A DNA stretch of 64,000 nucleotides. Origin: Amphritea sp. 1_MG-2023. Its GTDB lineage: Bacteria > Pseudomonadota > Gammaproteobacteria > Pseudomonadales > Balneatricaceae. A program made the translations under genes and the position numbers. The notes under the pieces were generated by a model, which was given only the letters and a program-made list of their open reading frames with translations, had not been told where the DNA came from and did not search any database. Shown here one piece after another: positions 39,280-48,680 of this stretch. The number at the start of each line of letters is the position of its first letter. Position 1 is the first letter of the stretch. The DNA lies in NCBI RefSeq assembly GCF_030547545.1, contig NZ_JAUOQE010000014.1, positions 37,096 to 101,095 of the forward strand, written 5' to 3'.

Positions 39280-39854
39280 CTGCCGCGATATTGCATCCTC
39301 TTTACTCTTAGGCATGCTCCAATATTGGCTGTGTTACCACAGTCTCTTGTTACCCGCTAAGTAAAGCTGCGGCCATCATTATGACGGCTGTCTTATGGTG
39401 CAGCGCTAAAAATGACCTCATAGAATGTATTCAAACTCGCTTGTTATTCAGCAGCGATCTTAATGCAATACAACGTTTCTGAAAAAAAAGCGTATCAACA
39501 GTAGTGCTTATCAACGCTAGCACCGACAAAAAGCAGCGCTGACCAAAAACAGCTGTCGAGCAAAAATACATGCTATCTACATGAGAGCCTATGCCTGCGG
39601 AGGTGTCGTTGTCTGAATGTTTATGCGTCAGCCAATGTCTATTGAATGTCCATGTGAATGCTAATAATACTTGTCATTGTGCAAAAGAAAGAATAGATCA
39701 TGATGGCACGGCGCTGCCGCACGATATTAATAGGCATAAAAAGGCCGTGTTACTGTGACGTTACAGGTCGTATAGGGTAAATTATCAGCCTGATCGCGTG
39801 TGCCTTCGGTGACACGAGGCCGCTTCAATTATCCTTTTAACATAAGGCTGCTGT
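39280..39854. other. 575-bp intergenic region
   Basis: Apart from a possible small cysteine-rich ORF (39591-39758), nothing is recognised. The region should carry the promoter of the AEC transporter gene. Confidence 0.45.
39591..39758 (+). CDS. candidate 55-residue Cys/His-rich small protein
   Basis: An ORF starting MPAEVSLSECLCVSQCLLNV with a second pair CHC and several histidines after it. The start of the C-x-C-xxx-C-xx-NV pattern recalls bacterial metallothioneins (C-x-C-xx-C-x-CNV), but the later G-x-YY-C region is absent. No good ribosome binding site is seen. It may be a chance ORF or a decayed gene. Confidence 0.28.
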   Translation: MPAEVSLSECLCVSQCLLNVHVNANNTCHCAKERIDHDGTALPHDINRHKKAVLL

Positions 39855-40730
39855 ATGTTTTCAGTGATTTTTTCTATTTTAATGCCCATCTTTGTTTGTG
39901 TTGGGATCGGCTATGGCTGGTCCAAAAGCGGAAAAGATTTTGATACCTCACTGGTGACTGCTATCGTCACCTATTTTGCGACTCCCTGTTTAGTCTTTTA
40001 TGCCTTGGCGAAAGTCGAGTTGGCACCAGCGTATTTATGGAATATGGGGCTGGCGGCGTTGCTGGCGATTTTACTGTTTACGCTGATAGGCGGTGCGGTT
40101 TTAGCCATCTTTAAACTACCGCAGCGAGCATTTTTACAAGCGTTAACTTGGCCAAATGTCGGAAACATCGGTTTACCTCTATGTATGTTGGCGTTTGATG
40201 AGGAGGGGTTAGCTCTGGCAGTGGCGTTTTTTACCGTCTATGTGGTGGTGCAGATGACGCTTGGCGTCGCCTTTGTCTCCGGTAGTTTTTCCCTTAAATC
40301 ACTGCTAAAGATGCCGATTATTCCGGCAACGGCACTGGCGTCAGTGTTTTTGCTCAGCGATTTAACGGTGCCCGATTGGTTATTTAATACCACCAAATTG
40401 ATTGGTGATCTGACGGTACCGTTGATGCTGTTTACTTTAGGGGTTTCGTTAGCCAGTTTAAAAATAGGCCGCTTAAAAGTCGCTTTCGGCTTGTCAGCGT
40501 TACGTTTGACGATGGGGTTTGGTGTCGGTTTAGCGATTGTTTGGACGTTAGGGCTATCTGGCCCCGCTGCAGGTGTCATTATTCTTCAATGTGCGATGCC
40601 TGCCGCCGTGTTTTGTTATTTATTCGCTCAGTTGTATGATCAGCGTCCCGAAGAGGTTGCTGGGCTGGTGATTGTGTCGACTTTTATGGGGTTTGTATCC
40701 CTTCCTGCACTGCTTTGGTACGTGCTTTAG
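39855..40730 (+). CDS. AEC-family (auxin efflux carrier type) transporter
   Basis: A 291-residue integral membrane protein with about ten hydrophobic segments and the AEC blocks TYFATPCLVFYAL and PNVGNIGLPL in the N-half. Bacterial members export malate or related carboxylates; no substrate is indicated here. It is transcribed alone and followed by a perfect 12-bp hairpin. Confidence 0.88.
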   Translation: MFSVIFSILMPIFVCVGIGYGWSKSGKDFDTSLVTAIVTYFATPCLVFYALAKVELAPAYLWNMGLAALLAILLFTLIGGAVLAIFKLPQRAFLQALTWPNVGNIGLPLCMLAFDEEGLALAVAFFTVYVVVQMTLGVAFVSGSFSLKSLLKMPIIPATALASVFLLSDLTVPDWLFNTTKLIGDLTVPLMLFTLGVSLASLKIGRLKVAFGLSALRLTMGFGVGLAIVWTLGLSGPAAGVIILQCAMPAAVFCYLFAQLYDQRPEEVAGLVIVSTFMGFVSLPALLWYVL

Positions 40731-40750
40731 TTGTCTCAAGCTAGGCAGTA

Positions 40751-40791
40751 CGATTGATCATGGGTTAGGCTGACTAGGTCATGATCAATCG
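40751..40791. terminator. hairpin downstream of AEC transporter
   Basis: CGATTGATCATG (40751-40762) pairs perfectly with CATGATCAATCG (40780-40791) around a 17-base loop. No T tract is present, so intrinsic termination is uncertain. It lies between convergent genes. Confidence 0.5.
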
Positions 40792-40834
40792 AGTTGCACC
40801 GTCATACCAATGTGGGGCCGCCGCCGGTTCGTGG

Positions 40835-41488
40835 TTACACCGGTAAGCTAAACAGGTAATAAACCCAGCCAGCACTGATTGCAAGGCATAGCACGAACGC
40901 AATGGGATTGACGGGCTCTCTGGGTTTGGCGTTGCCGACATCTTTTTTGCGACCGGTTAGCATCGAGGTAACGAGTTTCTCTTTATATAAGATACTGTGA
41001 GCGATAACGCCGAGTATATGCAAACCAACTAGATAAACGAGAATCGATTGCACGGTGTGATGAATTTGAGCGCCGAGACTAGCAAGTTCATCGCTGACAC
41101 TGGCATAAAACGGCCCTTCCCATAAAATCTCATCGGATGTGATTAAGCCTGATGCAACCTGTAGTGCTAATAACAGGAGCAGTATGATTACCATCATTGC
41201 GCCAGCAGGATTATGGCCATAGAAGTGCTTTGCTTTACCTGTAAAGGTTGCTTTTAGGTAGCGGATACCCTGTATCGGATAGCTAATAAAGGAACAGAAT
41301 CGAGCATAACGGGTGCCGACTACGCCCCATAAGATACGGAAAATAATCAATCCCGAGAGCGCATAGCCACTGTAGAAGTGCCATTGCATTAGGCTATCAT
41401 CCCAGCGACCGCTGTAAATAAGAAACAGGAAGAGTAAAACCAGTACCCAGTGAAAAATTCGCGTCGGAACGTCCCAAATTTTAACCAT
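40835..41488 (-). CDS. cytochrome b561-family membrane protein
   Basis: A 217-residue four-helix di-haem b protein with WDVPTRIFHW at the N-terminus and histidines in helices 1, 2 and 4 (WHFYSGY, GLHILGVIAHS) as haem ligands. It shuttles electrons between quinol and a periplasmic acceptor. It is downstream of a cytochrome c' gene, a frequent pairing. ATG 41488 with AAGGAG upstream is preferred over the TTG one codon earlier. Confidence 0.9.
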   Translation of the reverse strand: MVKIWDVPTRIFHWVLVLLFLFLIYSGRWDDSLMQWHFYSGYALSGLIIFRILWGVVGTRYARFCSFISYPIQGIRYLKATFTGKAKHFYGHNPAGAMMVIILLLLLALQVASGLITSDEILWEGPFYASVSDELASLGAQIHHTVQSILVYLVGLHILGVIAHSILYKEKLVTSMLTGRKKDVGNAKPREPVNPIAFVLCLAISAGWVYYLFSLPV

Positions 41489-41527
41489 CAATTCGATACT
41501 CCTTATACGATTGAAGAGGGGGTAAAA

Positions 41528-41558
41528 GGTAGCTTTATAAACCGTTTATAAAGCTACC
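41528..41558 (-). terminator. strong hairpin between cytochrome c' and b561 genes
   Basis: A perfect 14-bp stem, GGTAGCTTTATAAA/TTTATAAAGCTACC, with a 3-base loop, followed on the minus strand by TTTTACC. It lies directly after the cytochrome c' stop, so it may end or attenuate transcription into the b561 gene. Confidence 0.78.
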
Positions 41559-41567
41559 GATGGGGTG

Positions 41568-42041
41568 TTATTTAGCGCGATAGTCGGTGTGACAAGATTT
41601 ACATGACTTGCCCAAAGGTCCGATCGCTTCACGCAGCGCATCGAGGCCCTGTCCGGCATTGGCGGCCATGGTTTCAGTCGCAGAGGCGAAAGCTTGATGT
41701 TTCTCACCAATCTCTGAACCGTCTTGCCAAATCGCTGCTTTAGCTTTGGTTTTATCGGATAGCCCTTCGGCATCCATATCAGAGCCTTTTGGCCACATCA
41801 GACTGTTATTCATAGCGCCTGCATTTTTCAGGTTGTTAGCGATCGCTTGGGCGAGATCCGCATCATAATCACGCTTACCTTTAGCCATTGCGCCGAGCAC
41901 ACCCATGTTGAACTTAACCATTTGGAAATACCCTTGACGGGCTTCAATTTGGTCTTTGAAAGCGAAATCTTCTGCCATAACCGGCGCAGCGGCAGCGGTT
42001 AATACGGTTGCACACAATACAGATTTAACGAACATTTTCAT
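41568..42041 (-). CDS. cytochrome c' (periplasmic)
   Basis: A 157-residue protein with a clear signal peptide (cut after AAAPVMA, near residue 23) and a single C-terminal haem-binding motif, CKSCH, ten residues from... the end region, as in four-helix-bundle cytochromes c'/c-556. Family members bind NO or act in electron transfer. AGGAG stands before its ATG. It precedes the b561 gene. Confidence 0.92.
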   Translation of the reverse strand: MKMFVKSVLCATVLTAAAAPVMAEDFAFKDQIEARQGYFQMVKFNMGVLGAMAKGKRDYDADLAQAIANNLKNAGAMNNSLMWPKGSDMDAEGLSDKTKAKAAIWQDGSEIGEKHQAFASATETMAANAGQGLDALREAIGPLGKSCKSCHTDYRAK

Positions 42042-42232
42042 TGATCGACACTCCTAGTCTGATTTTTTAAAAGCAATGGCCATAGTAGCATTCCTATTTA
42101 TATGAGACGAGGCTAATGTAGCGTGTAATGATGACAAGTTATGTAAAGATTGAGTGATGACTGTTTCTTTTTATGGCAATGAGGAGTATTACTCGTCACC
42201 GACTTGCTGCGCCGGAGATAAAGGCTATAGCC

Positions 42233-42550
42233 TCAACTTCCATTTCCATTTCCATTTCCTCTTCCACTGTTTATGTTTGCTAATCCCTGTTCGAGTAGAT
42301 TAACCACCACTCTCAGTTTTGCCGATGTTTCTAATCGAGCTGGGTAGATGGCATACACATCGGCGGGTTGCGAATATTGTGCGAGCACGTTGATCAGTTG
42401 GCCGCTATTTAACGCCGGTTGAACATTCCAGCGTGAGCGTAACATGATGCCCTGACCGTCGAGGCACCACTGTTTTGCTACACCGCCGTTACCACGCCTA
42501 ACACGAAACCGCCGTTTGACGGTGAGGTTAACTTGGGCGGCTATGTTGCG
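42233..42550 (-). pseudogene. C-terminal fragment of a LysR-family regulator
   Basis: The frame is open right up to the stop of the upstream TPR gene and encodes the last third of a LysR effector domain (VRRGNGGVAKQWCLDGQGI, then NVQPALNSGQL and VYAIYPAR). It has no helix-turn-helix and no start with a ribosome site; the ATG at 42445 is internal. It ends in a GNGNGNG tail from a GGAAAT-type hexamer repeat. It appears to be the remnant left by a deletion whose breakpoint abuts the TPR gene. Confidence 0.78.
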
Positions 42551-43882
42551 TTAGTGGATGGCGAGTGCTTGCTGCCATTTCTTTTGGTTGTAGGGGCTAT
42601 GGGGGCGAGCCATGAGCCGTTCGTTGACGAGGGCGAGAGCGAGATTTTTATTGCCTGCCCGAAGTGCCGCTTCCAGTAGGGTGCGAGCGAAAATATCCCG
42701 CTGCGCATGGCTACCGCCAAACTGTGCCGTGGTATTTTTAATGGGCATCAGCTTTTCAATGGTGGTGTTGTAATCGCCCTGAGAAAAGGCAAAGATGGCT
42801 TCGCACACCGGTAATCCTGTGTGTAACGACATCCCATGGTTGGTGACGCTTGGATCGCCAGAGGCGACATAGTCGGTGAGTTCAGCAATCAGCGTTTGCG
42901 CGGCTTGGGCATCATTATTCGCCGCAAAGGCGATGATCGCATGGGCATCGTTGAAGCTATAAAATAGTTGATCGCTTTTCTGTTTCCACGAATCGGTGAG
43001 AGTTTGTGCTCGGTTACCCAGCGCTTCGTCTTCAAGATAGAGACGCCAGAGAACAGACGAGGCATCGACTAAGGCCATGGGGATCGGGTCGATATCGGCC
43101 CAGTGAACCAAATTATCGTACACCGCAATGGCTTTATTCAGTTCGCCGGTTTCTAGCAAGAACAAGCCATGATGAATCGCATTATGGGAGACCATGACAT
43201 TATCGTTTTGCCAGTGTTGTTGATATGTCTGCATAAAGCGTGCGCCTTGCTCATATTTGTTTTGCATCTCTAACGCATGGGCAACGGCATGGATACCCCA
43301 GACATCTTGCGGGTTGCGTTCCACCGCTTCGCGTGCCGACATTTCGGCCTGTTCGTAGTGTCCCGCTTCTTCTTGACCAAAGCTGAGCATACCGAGTAGA
43401 TAACCATAGAGTGGGTGCTCTTTATCCCAAGCGGGTAGCACGCGATAGACACGTCCACGAAGATTAGCGGCATCACCGAGGAAGAAATCTAATTGATGAC
43501 CACTGAGTAGGGCTAATATATCGAGGGGGTATTCGATTAGAATTTCATCAAGTTGAATAGCGGCCTTAGCGAGATCACCCGCCGCCCAAGTTTGCAGGGC
43601 GGCAACGTGCATTTTCTCTCGTGTGTTGAGACCGCTAGAATCGATACGGGCAATGCGTTGAAGACTGTCTAACGACCATTGCAGATCATCACGGTCAGTG
43701 GTCCAGAGATTGATATGACCGTTAAATACCTGGCCCATGACGAAGTCTGGCTCCGCTTCGAGCATCGCGATGGTGATGGGTACCGGGTTTTTAAAGCGAC
43801 ATAGATCGGCAATGACCGTGTTATACAGGTCCAGCGTTGTTTGGTTATGAACAGTGATTTCTAAGCCGGTTAAATCCTTCAC
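42551..43882 (-). CDS. TTC38-type tetratricopeptide repeat protein
   Basis: A 443-residue soluble helical protein of the TPR-38 family, with the family blocks GIHAVAHALEMQ and HNAIHHGLFLLETGELNKAIAVYD. The family has no settled biochemical role in bacteria. The start is a GTG with AAGGAG eight bases upstream. It follows the tpa gene on the same strand after a 116-base gap and may belong to the same transcription unit. Confidence 0.85.
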   Translation of the reverse strand: MKDLTGLEITVHNQTTLDLYNTVIADLCRFKNPVPITIAMLEAEPDFVMGQVFNGHINLWTTDRDDLQWSLDSLQRIARIDSSGLNTREKMHVAALQTWAAGDLAKAAIQLDEILIEYPLDILALLSGHQLDFFLGDAANLRGRVYRVLPAWDKEHPLYGYLLGMLSFGQEEAGHYEQAEMSAREAVERNPQDVWGIHAVAHALEMQNKYEQGARFMQTYQQHWQNDNVMVSHNAIHHGLFLLETGELNKAIAVYDNLVHWADIDPIPMALVDASSVLWRLYLEDEALGNRAQTLTDSWKQKSDQLFYSFNDAHAIIAFAANNDAQAAQTLIAELTDYVASGDPSVTNHGMSLHTGLPVCEAIFAFSQGDYNTTIEKLMPIKNTTAQFGGSHAQRDIFARTLLEAALRAGNKNLALALVNERLMARPHSPYNQKKWQQALAIH

Positions 43883-43998
43883 ACTATTGTCTCCTTTGCT
43901 GTATCAGGGCATGACATCGAGTCTGTCATCAAGATAGCCGTATCTTGTTTAACCCTGAAATGGCCACTCGAAAGATATCGAGCGGCCCACTATCCTGA

Positions 43999-45384
43999 TT
44001 ATTTTGGCTCAGGGAGTGAAGCAAATACCTCGCCAAGTATGTCTAAGACACGTTCAAGCTGTGCTTCTGTGATACATAATGCAGGGCTCATATTGACGAT
44101 ATTGTTGTATTCATCGAAGCTGCGATTGGTGCGTCCGATCAGTAATCCTGCTTGTTTGCAGGCATTAACGACTTGAATGGCGACAGATTCATCGACTGGC
44201 TCTTTGGTGTCTGGATCTTTGATCAGTTCGATACCACAAAGCAGTCCGATACCCCGCACATCGCCGATAATCGGATATTTAGCTTGCAACGTTTTTAAGC
44301 CATCGAGTAAGGTTTTGCCCAGTGTTGCACAGTTTTCGAGCAAATTTTCCTCTTCTAAGATGGTCATATTGGCCGCCGCTGCGGCGGGACCTGCCATGCA
44401 TCCGCCATAGGTTGAGATATCACGGAAGAAACCCATCTTATCGTCTGCCGAGTCTTCTTGTAGGCGCTTGTAAACCGCTTCAGTGGTAACGGTGCAAGAG
44501 ATCGCTGCATAACCCGAAGCGACACCTTTAGCCATGGTAACGATATCCGGTTGAATATCGTAGTGTTGATAACCAAACCATTTACCGGTGCGGCCTAAAC
44601 CGCAGACCACTTCATCAACGATCAGCAGGATGTCGTATTTTTTACAAATCTGTTCGACGGCTTTCAGATACCCTTCTGGTGGTAAAATGACACCGCCACC
44701 GGCTGTGATAGGCTCAATAATAACGCCGCCAACGGTGTCTGGGCCTTCCCGTAGGATGACATCTTCCATCAGTTGTGCGGCTTTTAGGCCATAATCTTCG
44801 GTTGCACCAAACTGACTGCGATATTCAAAACAGTGCGGAAACTCTATAAAACCGGGCACGAATGGACCGAACTGATCGCGTCGTTGTAGCTGCCCCGTGG
44901 CGCTTAAGGCTCCAATGGTGGTGCCATGATAATCACGTTCGCGGTAAAGAATTTTGTGCTTTTTACCGCCGTATTCCTTGTGCGAAATCTGACGCACCAT
45001 TTTAAACGCTTTTTCGTTAGCTTCAGAGCCAGAGCTGGCGTAAAACACCCGTTGCATACCGGGCATTTTGTCGATCAGGCGATCGGCAAAAACAGCGGCG
45101 GGTTTACTCGCCATTGAGCCGGCGAAGTAGTTCAGTTGCATCAGTTGTTCACTGATCGCATTGACGATCTCTTTGCGGCCATAACCGACATTGGTGACCC
45201 AAACCCCGCCTGCTGATGCATCGAGGTACTGATTGCCTTCGATATCCCAAAGGTCTAAGCCTTCACCTTTGACAAACAGCGGCATGCCTTTTTCGGCAGC
45301 CGCGCCGGGTGTGAGGTGATGCCAGACATGGGCCTTATCCATGGATCTGATCTGTTCAGTGCTGTATTCATTGTACTGTGACAT
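43999..45384 (-). CDS. tpa: taurine--pyruvate aminotransferase
   Basis: A class III PLP aminotransferase of 461 residues. It shows the omega-aminotransferase blocks SGSEANEKAFKM and LIVDEVVCGLGRTG, and the Schiff-base lysine in VTMAKGVASGYA. With tauABC, tauR and isfDE next to it, taurine is the likely substrate: taurine plus pyruvate gives sulfoacetaldehyde plus alanine. ATG 45384 is preceded by AGGAG; an upstream in-frame start would overlap isfD. Confidence 0.9.
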   Translation of the reverse strand: MSQYNEYSTEQIRSMDKAHVWHHLTPGAAAEKGMPLFVKGEGLDLWDIEGNQYLDASAGGVWVTNVGYGRKEIVNAISEQLMQLNYFAGSMASKPAAVFADRLIDKMPGMQRVFYASSGSEANEKAFKMVRQISHKEYGGKKHKILYRERDYHGTTIGALSATGQLQRRDQFGPFVPGFIEFPHCFEYRSQFGATEDYGLKAAQLMEDVILREGPDTVGGVIIEPITAGGGVILPPEGYLKAVEQICKKYDILLIVDEVVCGLGRTGKWFGYQHYDIQPDIVTMAKGVASGYAAISCTVTTEAVYKRLQEDSADDKMGFFRDISTYGGCMAGPAAAAANMTILEEENLLENCATLGKTLLDGLKTLQAKYPIIGDVRGIGLLCGIELIKDPDTKEPVDESVAIQVVNACKQAGLLIGRTNRSFDEYNNIVNMSPALCITEAQLERVLDILGEVFASLPEPK

Positions 45385-45409
45385 AGAGTAACTCCTGTTA
45401 TACCTGTTA

Positions 45410-46171
45410 TCAGGCATCGCGATTGATTGAAAAAGGGGACCAGCTTTGACTCACGGGCATGATTTCTAAGGTGTTGATATTCAAGTGCGCGGGCAGTTGC
45501 GCAATCCATAGCAACGTGTCGGCGATATCGTCGGGTTGAATCGCTGCGGCGCCTTTATAGAGGTTGTCATAGGCTTGTTGGTCACCGCCGGTTCTGACCA
45601 GTGTAAATTCACTTTCGGATAACCCTGGGGCTAAGCAGCTTACCCGCACACCCGTGCCGCCCAAGTCACAGCGCAAGGCGAGTGAAAACTGCTCGACAAA
45701 GGCTTTGGTGCCGCAGTAAACGTTGCCACCGGGGTAAGGCCAGTTAGCGGCAATGGAACCGATATTGATAATGCTGCTACCTTTTCCTCGAGCAATAAGC
45801 TTAGGCAGAAGGGCGTGGGTTACGGTGGTTAGCCCTTTGATATTGGTATCAATCATACGGTGCCAATCACTCAGTTCTGAGTGTTGTGCTGGCTCTGTGC
45901 CTAGTGCTAAGCCAGCGTTGTTAATGAGTAGATCAATACTGTCAAACGGGGTGTCAAGCTTTGCAAAGGCTTGTTGCACCGCAGCGGTGTCGCAGACATC
46001 GAGACTGAGAGTCATCACAGCTGTTTTTGGGGTCAATTCAGCGGCGATATCGGCTAAACGTTCCTCTCGGCGACCGGTTAGAACAAGGTTCCAACCGGCA
46101 TCGGCAAAACGATGCGCGGCAGCTAAACCAAAGCCCGAGGTGGCCCCTGTAATAACGGCTGTTTTGTTCAT
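45410..46171 (-). CDS. isfD: sulfoacetaldehyde reductase (SDR family, IsfD type)
   Basis: A 253-residue short-chain dehydrogenase with TGATSGFG cofactor loop, NNAG, catalytic Ser and YCGTK. By sequence alone it resembles YdfG-like SDRs. Its place between tpa and a TauE-type exporter matches the described isethionate-forming clusters, in which NADPH-dependent IsfD reduces sulfoacetaldehyde to isethionate. AAGGAG precedes ATG 46171; a TTG two codons upstream is less likely. Confidence 0.85.
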   Translation of the reverse strand: MNKTAVITGATSGFGLAAAHRFADAGWNLVLTGRREERLADIAAELTPKTAVMTLSLDVCDTAAVQQAFAKLDTPFDSIDLLINNAGLALGTEPAQHSELSDWHRMIDTNIKGLTTVTHALLPKLIARGKGSSIINIGSIAANWPYPGGNVYCGTKAFVEQFSLALRCDLGGTGVRVSCLAPGLSESEFTLVRTGGDQQAYDNLYKGAAAIQPDDIADTLLWIAQLPAHLNINTLEIMPVSQSWSPFSINRDA

Positions 46172-46181
46172 CTTCAACTCC

Positions 46182-46919
46182 TTAATTCAGAATGGATAGG
46201 CCGCTGTAGTAGATGCTGACTGTTGATAGCAGCATCAGAACGGGCAGGGCAATAGGGCGAAAAGACAGCGGGGGCTTGCGATGGAAAAACCATTGTCCGC
46301 ACTGTACGCCAATCAATGCCGGAATGAGTAGCAGTAGTGTGGGCTGCAATAAAGCGCTGGTAATCATGCCATTACCGGCCATTAAACCGATGGAGATAAG
46401 GTCGGTGCTGCTGAGAAAGATCACCATAGTAGCTCTTTGAACGAGGGCTACATGATGGGTCATGAGGAGATAACAGACAATCGGGAGGCCGCCAACCGAG
46501 GCGGCGGCGGTAAAAGCACCGGAGATGCTGCCGATGATACGGGTGTGCCATTCAGCCGGATTTATCTTGATGTTACGGGCAAATAGAATCCATAGCGCCA
46601 TGCACAAAATAGCGCTGCTGATGGCAAACTTTAGCATTGAGTCGGGCACTTGAATCAGTACGGTTAAGCCCAACGGAAGGCCAACAATCGCCCCTAGACT
46701 GAGGTTTTTAAGCAGTTTACGGTCGGCAAATTTCCAAGCACTGGCTAACATGCCGATCGAACCAATGGCATCGATGATGAGAATAACGGGCACGCTGATC
46801 TGTGCTGGCCAGATTAGGCTCAGGCCGGAAATAGCAATTGCGGCAAAGCCAAAGCCGGTGTAACCACGCACAAGCGCGGCTAGCAGGACTAATAGCATGG
46901 CCAATTCCAGATGAGGCAT
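46182..46919 (-). CDS. isfE: TauE/SafE-family exporter (IsfE type)
   Basis: A 245-residue membrane protein with about eight helices and the DUF81/TauE signature (RGYTGFGFAAIAISGLSL near the N-terminus). In the taurine-to-isethionate pathway this family member exports isethionate. Ten bases separate it from isfD. The exported compound is inferred from context. Confidence 0.85.
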   Translation of the reverse strand: MPHLELAMLLVLLAALVRGYTGFGFAAIAISGLSLIWPAQISVPVILIIDAIGSIGMLASAWKFADRKLLKNLSLGAIVGLPLGLTVLIQVPDSMLKFAISSAILCMALWILFARNIKINPAEWHTRIIGSISGAFTAAASVGGLPIVCYLLMTHHVALVQRATMVIFLSSTDLISIGLMAGNGMITSALLQPTLLLLIPALIGVQCGQWFFHRKPPLSFRPIALPVLMLLSTVSIYYSGLSILN

Positions 46920-47044
46920 AAACAGATCTCCGCGATTGATGGCCCGTCAAAAACACAACAGGAAAGCGAGCCAGAGAAGATACGGTAGATGGAAAAGGGG
47001 GAACGGCTATAGGTCCAGATAAAAGAAAATTTAGTACCAGCATT

Positions 47045-48514
47045 CTAAAACTGGGCAAAAACCTGCTTGAGGGCGGCAATACCCGGTTCGATCTTATGAT
47101 TAGCGATAGAGGAAAATCCGAGCCGGAAGAAGTTTTCCGGCGGGTTAGCCGAGGAGAAATGGATCGCGCCGGGTTCCATGAGGATACTTTTACGTGCCGC
47201 GGCCCAAGACACTTCCTCGGTGTTGACCCCCTCGGGAGCCTTTAACCACACCGATGTCACCCCTCGGCTGATCTCTTGTGAGGTGAGCATTTCAGGAAAA
47301 TGACGATAAATCGATTGCACGATGCGTTGCAGTTTAGAGGCGTTAATTTCACGCATTTTACGCAAATAAGTATCGTAGTAACCGAGTGATAAAAACAGTG
47401 CGAGCTGTCGCTGATTATTAACCGGTGGATGACGATACATCAGCCGGCGCAGCGCGCGAATCTCAGAGATCAATTCTTCATCGGCCACCATATAACCGAC
47501 TCTAAGCCCCGGTGAGATCGATTTTGACATGCTGCCGATATAGATCACGCGGTTATGTTCATCGTTAGCCTTCAGCGCGGGTTTGGGGTGCAGCTTCATA
47601 TTGATTTCGGCATCGTAATCATCCTCGATCACAATCATGTCTTGCTCCACCGCCATCGCCATTAGTTGTTGACGGCGTTCATCACTGAGTTCGACTCCCG
47701 TGGGCACCTGATTGCTGGGGGTGGTATAGACGTAGTCACAATTGTGCAACCGCTCATCAATGATGATGCCGTGTTGATCCACCGGTTGTTGGTGCACTTG
47801 ACTATCAAACAGTGAAAAAATATTGAAGGCATCGCGAAAACCCGGGGTTTCAACGGCCATGCGTATTCGACTGTTACACAGCAAGTTGGCCAGCAGGTAG
47901 AGCGAATTTTGTGTGCCGATGGTGATAATAATCTCGTTGGGATCAACATGGATGCCCCGTCGAGGCAGCAATCGCGTGCGAATCTGCTCAATCAAAATAG
48001 GGTCATCGGTGTCGACCATGTCATTGAGCCAGTATCTGTTCCAACGGCCACTCATACTTTTACGGGCGACATCGCGCCACAGTTCTAAAGGAAAGAATTC
48101 ATGTTGAATCTGACCATAGATAAAGGGGTATTCAAAGCTTTGCCATTTGTTTGGTTTGATGATATTGGCTTCAGTGCTGGGCTTTTTCTGAAACCGTTTG
48201 GACCAGACGGGTGAGTGAATATTCTTTTTTTGCACCATATCGGTGCTAATGATCTCAGGGCTTTTAAAACTATGGGTAACAAAATAGCCTTTTCTAGCAC
48301 GTGATTCGATAAACCCACTGTCCACCAAACTCTCATAGATAAGCACGATGGTATTGCGTGAAACCCCCAGTAATTGGGCTAAGCGGCGGGATGAGGGCAG
48401 AGATTGATTGAATGGCAGCTTTCCCGAGAGAATCAGATTAACTAAATGTTCGCGGATCTGTTCCTGAAGGGTTCGTTCGGGATCAAATGTGATAAAAAAA
48501 TAGTGATCAAGCAT
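47045..48514 (-). CDS. tauR: MocR/GntR-type PLP-dependent regulator (TauR)
   Basis: A 489-residue protein with an N-terminal GntR winged helix (LPSSRRLAQLLGVSRNTIVLIYESL) and a C-terminal aminotransferase-like domain with the PLP lysine in IGSMSKSISPGLRVGYM. MocR members such as TauR activate taurine genes with PLP and taurine as coeffectors. It is divergent from tauA across a 166-bp gap with a large dyad. Confidence 0.88.
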   Translation of the reverse strand: MLDHYFFITFDPERTLQEQIREHLVNLILSGKLPFNQSLPSSRRLAQLLGVSRNTIVLIYESLVDSGFIESRARKGYFVTHSFKSPEIISTDMVQKKNIHSPVWSKRFQKKPSTEANIIKPNKWQSFEYPFIYGQIQHEFFPLELWRDVARKSMSGRWNRYWLNDMVDTDDPILIEQIRTRLLPRRGIHVDPNEIIITIGTQNSLYLLANLLCNSRIRMAVETPGFRDAFNIFSLFDSQVHQQPVDQHGIIIDERLHNCDYVYTTPSNQVPTGVELSDERRQQLMAMAVEQDMIVIEDDYDAEINMKLHPKPALKANDEHNRVIYIGSMSKSISPGLRVGYMVADEELISEIRALRRLMYRHPPVNNQRQLALFLSLGYYDTYLRKMREINASKLQRIVQSIYRHFPEMLTSQEISRGVTSVWLKAPEGVNTEEVSWAAARKSILMEPGAIHFSSANPPENFFRLGFSSIANHKIEPGIAALKQVFAQF

Positions 48515-48552
48515 GATTTGCCTGTGAAATAAAATACGGTTGCTCCAATCTG

Positions 48553-48600
48553 ATGCAAATTATAGTCCATCTGCTACCTTTGGACCTACTTCTTTTGCAT
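48553..48600. promoter_or_regulatory. extended dyad between tauR and tauA, likely TauR site
   Basis: Nested inverted elements: ATGCAAA (48553-48559) with TTTGCAT (48594-48600), and TAGTCCA (48563-48569) facing TGGACCTA (48581-48588). TGGAC-type half-sites fit, from memory, the reported TauR recognition sequence CTGGAC. The position in the divergent control region supports the call. Confidence 0.6.
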
Positions 48601-48680
48601 GCTTGGATCTATCGATTGTTCAACGTCTGCTTTTAACCTGCATACAGATCAACCGACTTCAAACCTCTAGGAGCCTTAGA

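Noticed and set aside
42233..42445. Independent 70-residue gene
   Set aside because: The frame continues upstream as LysR sequence without a start; the ATG is internal to a conserved region, so it is a fragment.
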